NCBI RefSeq assembly: GCF_905147045.1
Contig: NC_065911.1
Coordinates: 6,696,001-6,760,000, forward strand
Direction of reading: 5' to 3'
DNA from: Nymphalis io
Lineage: Eukaryota > Arthropoda > Insecta > Lepidoptera > Nymphalidae
Length of the DNA: 64,000 nucleotides
Part shown: piece by piece, positions 53,639 to 64,000 of the stretch
Numbering within the stretch: the stretch's first letter is position 1
How the letters are laid out: each line of letters starts with the position of its first letter
Translations under genes and position numbers: made by a program
Notes under the pieces: model-generated
What the model was told of the DNA's origin: nothing
The model's database searches: none
The model's input: the letters and a program-made list of their open reading frames with translations, nothing else

Positions 53639-54709
53639 GTCATTGGAAGTGAAACGTTACTTATGAGGCATATTACAAAATTAAATAATAGTGTGGGCAC
53701 ACGCATATAGAGAAACCTGTTATACCCGGGACAGTTTTTAACCTTTTCATTTTATATAAATATCAAATATGTGATCATAGAGATAGCATTTATTTAACTA
53801 AATAATTCATTTATAAAACAATCTATTGCTCTAGGAACAAATGCAACCGACTTCAAAAGCCGACTTCAAATTAATTTATAGCCCATAAAAAATTTCAACC
53901 CTATTTTTTCTTCATATTTAAATCTGACCAAACGGGAAGTATACCCAAACAAAAAAAAAACTTCCAAATTATTTATAAAAAAATAATAATAATAATATGT
54001 ACATATCTGCATGTATGAAAGAACTAGATTATTCTCAGATAAAAAACGAGATTTCGATGAAATTAATGTGTTATTTGCAATCATAAAACCCTCATATTAT
54101 AATTTAACGCGCAATGCTCGTAAGATAATTTAAAAAGTGAATCTGTTTCCCGCCATAAATAGTATCTGTCATTGTTCGTGCTTACAGATTAAAAATGTAG
54201 AATATTATTGTTTAATATGAAAAAATGACAGACACTCTTCAGCAATATTTAATAATAATACGTATTACGTTTGAAATTATATATGAAAATTTTATTGACT
54301 CTTATATGTATATGACTCACACGCAAAATTATATTTTATTTAATACCAACAAATACCGTCCACGCTTCTTTATGGATCAGTGTGATATGAAAAAAATAGT
54401 CCAGTAACTAAGAGTTTTCTAGCGATCGTATATCCATCGAACAAATATAATTTAATTTAACGCCCAGCTTTGCGCGCTGCTGTCTTCGCTGTGTAACGAA
54501 AGAACCTTAGAAACCTAAAATACGTAACGCAGCTTTTCAGCTGCTGATATATCAGCTGATTTTATATTGAGCTGTTTCATTTAAAGTTCTTTTTGAAATC
54601 CAATCATTTATATTTATACGTATAATTAACAAACTTATTTTATGTTTTTAATATAATTGCAATACTCAAAGTATTTTCATATAATTATGAATAATTTTGT
54701 TATTGTAGA

Positions 54710-54890
54710 TAACTAGTCTTCGCGTGTTAATTGGGGTGCACATGTTGGGTGTAAAAAAACCCATGTCCTTCCTTGGGGTACAACTATGCTTCATATCCAA
54801 TTTCATCAAGATCGGTTCAGTGGTTTAGTCATGAAAGTATAACAAACGGACAGAGTAACTTTCTCATTAATAATATTAGTATATATGTAT
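54710..54890 (+). mobile_element. Dispersed repeat fragment, Helitron- or MITE-like
   Basis: ccaatttcatcaagatcggt, tcagtggtttagtcatgaaa and aacggacagagtaactttct is a string I recall as frequent in insect genomes; no coding capacity. Confidence 0.4.
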
Positions 54891-56119
54891 ATATAGAAAA
54901 AATATGAAATATCACAATTCCGATTCATTGAACAAAAAATAAATCGGTCCGCTGTCACGAGTAAGGCACGTGTTAAATCTTTTAGAATTCTCTTTGATCT
55001 TATGTTCTAATATTTCAATTTCGAATGATATAAACATATAGTTTAAAGGTAGAGGCGAATACTTTATGAAAATACATTGCATTACGTATTAACATATTCT
55101 AGTAAATAAGGAGGTGATTTCGGACCTATTGTGCCGTTGGTAAAACATATTCCATAATTTTGTAATTAAAACAATCATACAGAGAGATATCAGGCACAGA
55201 TCCATAGGCGACGTGCGTTCCAGGCCATGGAAGGTGAGGTAAGGAGGAATTTTTAACTTTTAATTATTTTTCTTGCTTTATCTATCCTACTCTAATAACG
55301 TTTGGCGCTGTTTTTAAAATTAACCCTGGTGCTATTGTAGCACCAACCTAACTTAACGCATCTCGGTAGACACTTCTTCATTTACAGAGATAGTCCTCCG
55401 TACCTCTACCCTCCATACTGCGTGCTATTAAGAATTACTTGAGAGGAAACCCAATTAACTTTGCTCCAAAACTTCTATATTCACAAGGCAGAGGTAGATT
55501 TTTTTACGATTTTTGAAGTCGTTATTATATTTACTCAAAATTAAAATTCTTAACAAATTTTAATTAAGTAGAATAAAAAAAATGTAAAAGTTACGGTCTC
55601 GTTAATTGGAAACCTTCAGAAGCAAAAGTATTTGTTAAGATCCTCAACTTAAGGCGTACTTTTCAGCAGCACGCATTGAAAAATACTTCAGAATTTAAAA
55701 AAAAGTATGAAACATTTTATTACATTTGTCAATTTCGCAACTACGTAATTATAGGTGTTTCAGCTCTTGACCTCTAAAAGCAGTAACCGCACTTGTAAGA
55801 TTCTTGTTTGCGATTTCTTTACAATTAATAGTTTTGTAAATATCAACGAAATATAATATAGGAAAAAGTTTGTTTTCGTCAATTTCGCGACTGATTATTT
55901 ACATTACAGCTAGTGTTGACATCGATGTTTATATCGCTTATTTTTTATCGTTTTTATTCTAAATAAAACGAGGGGACTCGACAAAGTGAAATTGACAATT
56001 TTTATCGTAGCGGTTTCAAATTATTCAATTGAATAAAATTCAAATCGAAAACATATGTCATTCCCATGCAATTTAAAATGGAAATGCATTTTCTACAAAC
56101 AAAAATGTATTTGCTATGA

Positions 56120-56186
56120 GAATATATCTAGTCCCGCTCATTAAGAAACCGATTCGGTTTCTTAATCAGCGGGACTACATATATTC
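56120..56186. repeat. Near-perfect 32 bp inverted repeat, 3-base loop
   Basis: Arms 56120-56151 and 56155-56186 with two mismatches; core tagtcccgct...aagaaaccg / cggtttctt...agcgggacta. Confidence 0.9.
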
Positions 56187-56317
56187 GAGTCGTCGAGTTT
56201 TTTTTTACTTATAATTATGTAATTCTGATTATTGTTACTATACGTCGCTGTTTTCATTCCATACGGAATGTGATGATAATTATTTGGTTGTACGTTTTAT
56301 TTTTTTATTAGTACAAA

Positions 56318-56470
56318 CACAGGTAGGTGGACGGGCAAATTGACATTGTACTCTGTAAGAAGTCTCTTCCATCGCCAATGCGCCACCAACTTTGGAAACC
56401 AGGATGTTATGTTCTTGTGTCTGAACTTTCACAGGATCACTCACCTTTCCAATAGTAACACAACATTTCG
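56318..56470 (-). mobile_element. SINE C fragment, decayed
   Basis: ggtaggtggacgggcaaatt, catcgccaatgcgccaccaa and ccaggatgttatgttcttgt. Confidence 0.6.
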
Positions 56471-56749
56471 ACACGAATTTATTCAGGATTTGCTACTAAA
56501 TTAATATACAGCATTTTTGTTCATTAAATATGTATTTAACAAGTTGGATATAATATATATTTGAGAATCTATTTTCATATCATCCACAATTAAGTTATAC
56601 ACGTATTTGAAAGTACATACAACATACAGTTCAAACTGTCTTTGAGCTCACAATTCGGTCCAACTTGTAGCTACTTTGGCCCACGCAAATTCTTGTGATT
56701 TAACATTTTCTTCGTATTTCTCCGACGTTCGTGTTCGTGAACAAGTGTC

Positions 56750-56992
56750 TTAATTTCGTCCCCCTACCTTGCAACCGTTAATGTTCCTTTTACGAAATGC
56801 GATCCGATGATTATGTTCATTTAAAATAGGTGCACACATTCGTCGTAAAACGATGCTGAAAAGCGTCACGTCGTGTACGTGGGGGTTGCGAACAAGACGA
56901 TACCACCAATGTTCGTTATGCATATGCAATAGTCCGACTATTTTGGTACATTTGGCTTCATCTATCAACAGAATATTATTAGAGTAACTCAA
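56750..56992 (-). pseudogene. Mariner-like transposase fragment
   Basis: Within an 80-codon minus-strand frame, LLIDEAKCTKIVGLLHMHNE then HWWYRLVRNPH. The pattern (F/I)xDEAxFxxxGxxNxHNxHxWxxxNPH belongs to insect mariner/Tc1-like transposase relatives as I recall them, around a catalytic Asp. The downstream sequence is not recognisable, so it is a relic. Confidence 0.45.
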
Positions 56993-57497
56993 ACATAATA
57001 TTCACTAAAATCAAATAAATGTCGTGCCACTTCTGTGCTTTCCTGTGGATTATCTTGAAAATAGCTTTTTATTTGCTAGTAAATCACTTTATTTCGCGTG
57101 TCTGTGTTGAAACATGAGGCAAAATCTATAAGATTCTGGATAGTAAACAAAACACGCTCCCGCCATAAAATCGGTGTGTCTAAGTAGGGTTGGTGAAACG
57201 TTTCTATTGATAAAATTTAGTTATTTGTGATATCTTATAATAAAACCATTTGAAAAAGATAATGTACCTGACACTTGATTGACATTTATGAGAAACGATA
57301 TGCGCTTGCGTGAAAAAAATTAAGAGATTAAAATGGCATTTACTCTGTATAAAGTAAATCACACAGAGTTAATTATCCATAATAAATAATTTTTGTTTAC
57401 ATATTTTCACCCAGTTCTGTGATTGGACATAGTAACAACTAAATACTAAATGGGACGAAATTTTAGCGCAAGCCATATTCACACTCGTGCTCTTGCC

Positions 57498-57952
57498 AAA
57501 GGTCACAAACACCCTCGAACTTTTACAATTGCGTTGAGAGATAGTAGCGCTGAGCGCTTTCTATCGACTGTATCACGGTGAGTGCTCTGAGGAATTATTC
57601 TCTCTAATTCCTTCCTCCCCCGTTCCTTCATATGACTACGCGTGCTGGCTCTCGATGTCACCGCCTAACTGTGACATCAATTCCATCGCGAAAAAAGACA
57701 TTTGGCAACTCCTTTCTTTGTCGCACTTCCAAAAAATGTTGCTCACGTGTTCCCCTCCTCTTACAATTGGGGTTCCTTCAAACGAGGCGTGAAGAGGCAT
57801 CTTGCAGGCCGGCAGGGCGGGGGCGGCTAGTGCAGGACATTCTTCCTGACTTTACTGGCCGTCGTCGCGTTTTTACTCTACTACCATACTCTAATACCTT
57901 CAGGTGGAGTAGAGTCATTCGCCCTCCCGGAAATATATATACAAAAAAAAAA
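57498..57952 (+). pseudogene. Jockey-like LINE copy, decayed 3' part
   Basis: ggtcacaaacaccctcgaac through tatcgactgtatcacggtga to an A11 tail; homologous to 36055-36520 in opposite orientation, with many changes and indels. Confidence 0.75.
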
Positions 57953-58940
57953 TCGGTTTGACTACTTACCATTAGATGCCTTATTTGTCAGTCTGCCTAT
58001 CTATTTAAAATAGAAAAAAAGCCGTAAATATTTTTTGGCGCGAAACGCAGAGACGCGTAAATATCGTCAAAGATTTAGTAAGCAATTTCAAGGCAGGTGG
58101 CGTTTGTTTATTACACCGTCGTTGCCGATATAGTAAATGTTTTGATGTTTGCATTATTTCTGAGGTTTATTTAATTGCAAAAATATATCTAGTGATTTGC
58201 ATTTACTTAAAATGTTTTGATATAATGAAATATATTGTAATTGAATGATTCTTTTAAGCTCAATACAAATTGCTGCTATGAAATTACTCTAACATTAAAT
58301 CCCCCTAAAATTGAATAAACAAAGTATCAAAGTGTCACGCGTCGCGATATGCTAATACTGTTCTGTGTACTAGCTGATAGTTAATAAAATGATAACTGAG
58401 ATAATGGTTTATATATAAAATAAGAGTGGAATTTGAAATCAAATCCAATTAAAAAAATTAAAATTAACTTAAGTTTATACCACATTAATGAGTTCTTGTA
58501 TAACTGTCTACGCACTAGTAGTAAATGTAGAAGCATTTTTCTTATATAATCAAAAATTTCATTTACTATAAAGAACTAATATATTATGTCCTTAATGAGT
58601 TGTTGAGTTGACTAGCGGTTTCGCGTAATATGACATGTTTCAACGCTCTAGCGGTTACACGGTTTGACGAAACAAATGATTGTGGTTTGTAATTTGTAAG
58701 GAATTTAATGTTCAACGTAATTCAAGCGTTTTAATTACGTTGTAAGCATAGTTTTTGAGTAACAAGCGAATAGCGAATTTTTAAGTTACGAGGAATATGT
58801 TTAATCTTTAAAAAGTTCGACACCGTAAGTCATACTCTTATTATTAAAAAAATTAGAAACTTTAAATGTTACCGAAAACGCCTTAAAAATGTTTAAATCT
58901 TATTAATCTTATTTATTATAACAGACTTCAAGTTGTAAAA

Positions 58941-60640
58941 ATGGATAATAATTATCAAAGTACTGCCGTACCTGTAACTTGTCGAGTGCCACAAGGGCCT
59001 ATTTTAGGCCCTTTACTATTCTTAATATATATTAATAACAAACAGGAAATAGAACCACTAGGACATCTAACCCTCTACGCAGATGATACCTGTCTATTAT
59101 ATTTTGGACACTCCATACACGAAATTATCTCACAAGCCCAACGGGATTTTAACAAGTTATTTTCATGGTTCCGATATAATTTATTAACAATTAATATTTC
59201 TAAAACATGTTATATAATATTTAAAGCTAAAAACAAAACAATTCCGCAGTTTTACCCTCTTACGATTAATGTTATGTTACAGCCAAAAAAAAAACAGTAA
59301 AAGTTATTTTGGCCTGAAAATAGATAGTGCTTTTACATGGACTGACATATAGAACACATTAAAAGAAAAATTTCGAGTCTAATTGGACAACTTCGTATCA
59401 TAGTCAAATGTATTCACTAAAAATTACGTCATACAATCTACAATGCTTTAGTAAAACCCCATTTATTGTATTTAATTGAAATCTGGGTAGGTGCTACGAA
59501 AACTAAATTATCAGACATACAAAATGCTCAAAATAAAATAATAAAAATGATTTTTAACTATTCGATTTTAACAAACTGGTGGTAGGGCTTTGTACTGGTG
59601 GTAGGGCTTTATACTGGTGGTAGGGCTTTGTGCAAGCTCGTCTGGGTAGGTACCACCCACTCATCAGATATTCTACCGCAAAACAGCAATACTTGATATT
59701 GTTGTGTTCCGGTTTGAAGGGTGAGTGAGCCAGTGTAATTACAGGCACAAGGGACATAAAATCTTAGTTCCCAAGGTTGGTGGCGCATTGGATATGTAAG
59801 TGATGGTTGACATTTCTTATAATGCCAATGTCTAAGGGCGTTGGTGACCACTTACTATCAAGTGGTCCATATGCTCGTCCGCTTTCCTATTCTATAAAAA
59901 AAACACCTACAAATAAACTTTATAAAGAAACAAAAATAATGTCAATCAAACAATTATATATTTATATTACATCTATTTATATTAAGAAAACCTTAAACAA
60001 AGCTATACATACTGACTATCCTTTAAAAAATGGAAAGAAACAACTAGTTGCACCATACGTAGCCGTCGTGCGAGTCTTCTAATTTTGCCCAAAACTAAAA
60101 CTAATTACGGCAAAAGTATAACTTTTGAAGGCGCAATTGTACAATAAGATACCCTCACTTATAAAAAATGTAAGCACTCATCTCATTCAAAATAAAACTA
60201 GCTTATTATATTATGAACACCTTTTGACAATACAATGAGTTAGGTGGGTAAAAACTGTTTTTTAATTCCTAATATAAGGATATACATATGTATATATATA
60301 CATGAACAATCAACGGAAACTTTTTTCTAACTTTTTTATTATTATTTAACTTAATTAATCAGCCTATCTTCTATTGTATTTTCATGATTTGTTTTTGTTT
60401 TATTTTTATTTATCTCATTTATTATATTTGTATTTAAATTTTTAACTGTGTAAATTTCGTAAGTATATGTTTAAAATTAACTTCAAAATACCCAACTATT
60501 AAACTTATTAACAATTCCTAATTACCTAAAACATAGTACTTAAGATGGAATGGCGAATTTAATTGTACACATTATGTAACCTCTGTTCTTAAGTAAGTGA
60601 CTATAATCTGTCTTATTGAGAAATAAATGTTTTTAAGCAT
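58941..60640 (+). pseudogene. CR1-like LINE RT remnant split by SINE C
   Basis: A 119-codon frame at 58941-59300: VPQGPILGPLLFLIYINNKQ (motif B region), TLYADDTCLLYF (motif C, catalytic Asp-Asp), then FNKLFSWFRYNLLTINISKT. Frameshifts follow, but related coding resumes (aatgctttagtaaaacccca; NAQNKIIKMIF) up to 59575, and after the SINE C insertion continues as TNKLYKETKIMSIKQLYIY to about 60080. AATAAA near 60620 ends the element. The family assignment rests on motif order; the 5' RT and endonuclease are absent. Confidence 0.75.
59576..59898 (+). mobile_element. SINE C inserted in the LINE RT, with triplicated 5' end
   Basis: Three 19-base units starting ctggtggtagggctttgta at 59576, 59595 and 59614, then the C body to cctattctataaaaaaa. 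Host frame ILTN | TPTNKLYKE reads through when the element is removed. Confidence 0.88.
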
Positions 60641-63477
60641 AAAAGTACTAAATTGTCTATAATCTCATCCTGATATCTTTCATATGATAGTATTGACAGT
60701 CAGCCTCAATGCTTTGTGTATTTGAGGTCTATGTCAGTTAAGATAGTGCGGTAAATAGTGTATAGTTAAATAAACAAAGACAAGAGTAACATCAATACAC
60801 AGTGTTTTCCAAGTCGGAAAATTTGGCCTCTTTTCAATGCGCTTTTGCGGTCAAGCCGTTCAACCAAAAATGCATTGGAGGGGTGCTTTTGTAGGAAATT
60901 CCATGTTCTTTGTGAACCAAATGGGTAGACCCTCGAAAAGTGAAGTTTTATGCATTTTCGACAAAACTGAAAGAGGTAAAAAATAATTAAATCGTTGTGA
61001 AGCCATAAGTGTGCAAAGTTGACGTTCGAATTCGGCACCTCAAAAACAAACTTTTTTCTAACCAAAACACCATTTGTCTGGACTATATAATCTAATCGGC
61101 AGCGGCTTAAAAAAAAACATTTTCAAATTTATACAAAAAATAGGCGGAAAAAGTCTAACTAGTGAAACAGCGACGGACCCGGGCGCGTAATGTGTATTCC
61201 TGCTTCCTGGTAGACCGTAGGCGGCATAATCTTTGTACCGATAGACAAAAGATGATGTTGCTGTCCGTGTAATTTTGATACTTGATATTTATATGATATT
61301 TGTAATAATTTATCATAAATGATATTGCCTTGGAATATATTTTAGATGTTTTGTTTACTGCAAGCTGTTCTGTTTCTCATATTTGTATCCTAATGCGATC
61401 GATAACACGATCAGTCCCTGGGTAAAGGGAATTCATTGTCACCTGTATTTATAGTAAAAATGTATTGAACGAAATACCGATACTTTTTCAGAGGCTATTC
61501 CGCCGAACTCCGGCGTTTTTCCAGTAAAAAAGAAATTGATGACATTTTCATTAAAAAAAAAAAACGAATTTTAATAAATTTAAAAGAAAAGATTTTTAAG
61601 TTATGTTGTTTTAAAGATACAATGCTTAACTTATATTACTTCTCAATATCTTGTAGCTTCTTTTATGTTACAAAGTCAAACGAATTATTTTAATTGTTTT
61701 AATATAAATGGTTGGTAAAATAAATAAAATACACATATTAGATAATTTCTTATATATTTTTACATTTCAAATAATACAGGCGGTTACATAAAAAATAAAT
61801 AGGTCTTCGTATGATTTACATAGACGTGATGTTCGAGTCTTACAATTAAAATACATTCGATAGTAAACTGTACACAAACATTAAAAGTAAAAAAAAAAAA
61901 CATACCACTACAGACCCGACTGTTACTAGATTTGTGGCAATCACAATCGCATTCAAATTAAAAGCGATTACAAGAACAAAACAAGTCAACATTTGTTTTA
62001 ATCTTACAATTAGTTTCATTTGATAAATATTGTGATTATTCACAAATAAGTCTGTTGGTCTTTATATATTTAGTATTGTATATAACAATAAGTTTAAAAT
62101 AGCTGCGCGTTTATAGTTCATCACATTCAACGACAAATATTGTTGATAAGTATACGTGGACTATATCTATAATACGCGTCGTTCCATGGAAAACAAAGGA
62201 TTTGCAATGGATTTTATTATACTCTTTCAATATCAAACAAAATATAAATGTCAGTACGAAGAGATTAGATTAAAATTCATTAACAATCCTGCAAACTGTT
62301 ACAGACCAAGTTAGCCCAATTAAGTATTGACAATTTAAAATAAAAATTGTATTTGAATAAATTAAAGACAAAAATACAACAGACCATCTCTATGCACCAT
62401 TCTCGATCTTATGCAATCGTTTTAAAGTATATTTTCCTTTGTAAATAATTAAGAGAAAGCTGTAAATAAATTTATAACAAAAAAAATAAGAGAGAAATAA
62501 ATGAATAATACAATGTACAATATTTCTCATTTAATTTTAAATCAATCCAAAAAATGACAGTTTTGGAAAAATCTAGAAAAAACCCTAAATCATTCATCAT
62601 TGAATCGAACTAATTCAATGATTTATAAAAAATGTTATTTATTTCTATTCGTACGTTTTAATTATATTCATTAACTGCAAGTATATGACGTCATTATTTT
62701 ATCGTATGATATTTTATATATGTATCAAAGAGAGTCAGCCTTAGTTCTGCTTTCATCATAAACTAAAACATTGAAATTAAGTTGAACATAATTTGACATA
62801 TTCATAAAACATTTAATTAAATATGTTTATTTAACATATTTACAATAATGGCTTGTTAATCACAATTGGCTTCTATTGTGCTTTCATATATTATTTTATT
62901 ATGACATATATTTGTGCCGAATGGAGTTGTAATAATATCGATAACTTATTTCAAAAATATATTTAAAAAAAAAACATAAATAGGCTAGTATTTTTTTAAA
63001 GCAAAAAAAAACGCTGTTATACATTTTTTTTATAAAATACCTTTACCGTTTTAATTACCTTACATAATATAGGGAGCAAACGGCTCCTATATTAAGCATC
63101 ATAATGTTTTTTTTTTAATAAATACATCAAAGTCTTACTCAAATCTGTGACATAAAATTGATGTTGCAAAGACAAAATTATTTCTAACCTATACAACCCT
63201 AAGGCTGTTTTTATAGGATTGCTTAAAATATGTTTTGTTTTATGAGATATTTTGTTTTAACTTCACTTTGAAAAAAGAAATAAAACAGTTAATATTGATA
63301 AGTTGCATCATTTTGTTGAATTAAGTTTTATTTAGTATATAAGACAAGTTAATATGATAAAGGAATTGGGATATTAAAGAGGACGAGTCGTTGAAAATTT
63401 CTATCAAAATTGTATATAAGTTAGTTTTACTTATGTAGAAATTGGAATGTCGGATGTTAGGTAGGCTGGTTGGCACT

Positions 63478-63667
63478 CGCCACGGTAGCATGCGAAAGCG
63501 ATCCCGTGGCGCTCCTCGTTAAGACGGAAAGGGTACCGCTGGTTTTTTTAGTGGGTATTCCGATATTCGAGGCGCACTGGGCGCCGGACACCGGCGAGCC
63601 CCACATACCCCCCACTGTTCCCGTGGGGTAAACGCGTAACGCATTTTTCCAGCGATAAAAAAAAATA
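63478..63667 (+). mobile_element. GC-rich retroelement F with perfect 15 bp target duplication
   Basis: cgccacggtagc...cccgtggcg stem at the 5' end, gtaccgctggttttttta, then tttttccagcgataaaaaaa. Flanked by aggctggttggcact at 63463-63477 and 63668-63682. Same family as 52479-52640. Confidence 0.88.
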
Positions 63668-64000
63668 AGGCTGGTTGGCACTATGTGGTAATTTTAGTAA
63701 ATAATACTAATGAATTAATAAATGCAATTATATACCATTAACTAAATTTTGTACTGAATAGCTGTATTCCGTGTTTAGTCTTAGATACTCTTAACAATGA
63801 GAAAAATTCAAAATTTAAAATTTTGAAAAAAAAGAAAAATATGCATGCTTTTGATAATTGAGCCAAATTTTTTTATGGTTAATTTTTTGACATTTTATCA
63901 TTAAATCTAAACACATTAGGTTATAACCACAACCTTAATACATAATCATACAATTCTTTGGTTATCCAAACACACGTAATTAAAAAAAAAACTTAACATA

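Larger units (their letters stand above)
48742..64000. other. 3' UTR and downstream gene-poor region
   Basis: After the stop come AATAAA sites, a 41 bp tandem duplication and mobile-element debris: SINE D, GC-rich retroelements, a SINE A with an inserted LINE tail, RT relics, a jockey-like tail and a CR1-like RT. The stretches 49600-51800, 54900-56110, 57000-57490, 57960-58930 and 60650-63460 contain no gene or repeat I recognise. Short open frames there have no domain signature and AT-rich chance composition. Confidence 0.6.

Noticed and set aside
55195..55260. Exon-like stretch ending in a strong donor (gtgaggtaagg)
   Set aside because: No open frame of useful length, no matching acceptor and no partner exon downstream in this window.
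60766..61065. 99-codon minus-strand frame starting MVRKKFVFEV
   Set aside because: No motif, splice context or homology I recognise, and chance-like composition; not supported as a gene.
1..64000. CRISPR arrays, operons, phage or bacterial genes
   Set aside because: No regularly spaced direct repeats, no Shine-Dalgarno-led gene runs and no prokaryotic domains; short tandem repeats present are microsatellites or local duplications.

Overview
The window is AT-rich, intron-heavy nuclear DNA of an arthropod, almost certainly a lepidopteran. The grounds are dense small tRNA-derived SINEs, RTE-, CR1- and jockey-like LINE fragments, and GT-AG introns of 2-11 kb around ~100 bp exons. I cannot name the species. 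There is no bacterial-style operon, CRISPR array or phage gene, and most longer open frames are transposon remnants or chance.

The one clear host gene is on the + strand. Seven coding exons (12513-12679, 23727-23849, 30472-30568, 39553-39662, 41932-42039, 45053-45148, 48606-48741) join in one frame to 279 codons including TGA, predicting a 278-residue secreted protein. It has a signal peptide, a basic Arg/Pro/Tyr-rich body with dibasic and Gly-Lys-Lys sites, a short charged helical segment and a Tyr/Pro-rich C terminus. It looks like a prohormone-like or secreted structural or regulatory protein. I do not recognise the family, so no symbol is given. The first coding exon begins with an acceptor one base before the ATG, so at least one 5' non-coding exon and the promoter lie upstream. 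A CpG-rich block at 5340-5540 is a weak candidate.

The only RNA gene is a complete tRNA-Arg(ACG) in intron 3 (34046-34118, +).

Layout: 1-12511 is upstream DNA with SINE, LINE and hairpin remnants; 12680-48605 is the six introns, heavily filled with mobile elements; 48742-64000 is the 3' UTR and a downstream desert with LINE and SINE pieces. At least four SINE-type families recur: A (tRNA head, RTE-like tail), B (tRNA head, ATT-rich tail), C (A-tailed, begins GGTGGTAGGGC) and D (tRNA-like head). Also present are truncated RTE 3' ends with target-site duplications, two near-identical jockey-like LINE copies (one with a 404-codon open RT frame), a CR1-like RT split by a family C SINE, a small GC-rich retroelement with 15 bp duplications, and Helitron-like and mariner-like scraps.

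The strongest leads are the uncharacterised secreted-protein gene with its repeated Arg-Phe splice junctions and in-frame skippable exons, and the evidence that SINE A borrowed the 3' end of an RTE LINE whose truncated copies sit in the same introns.
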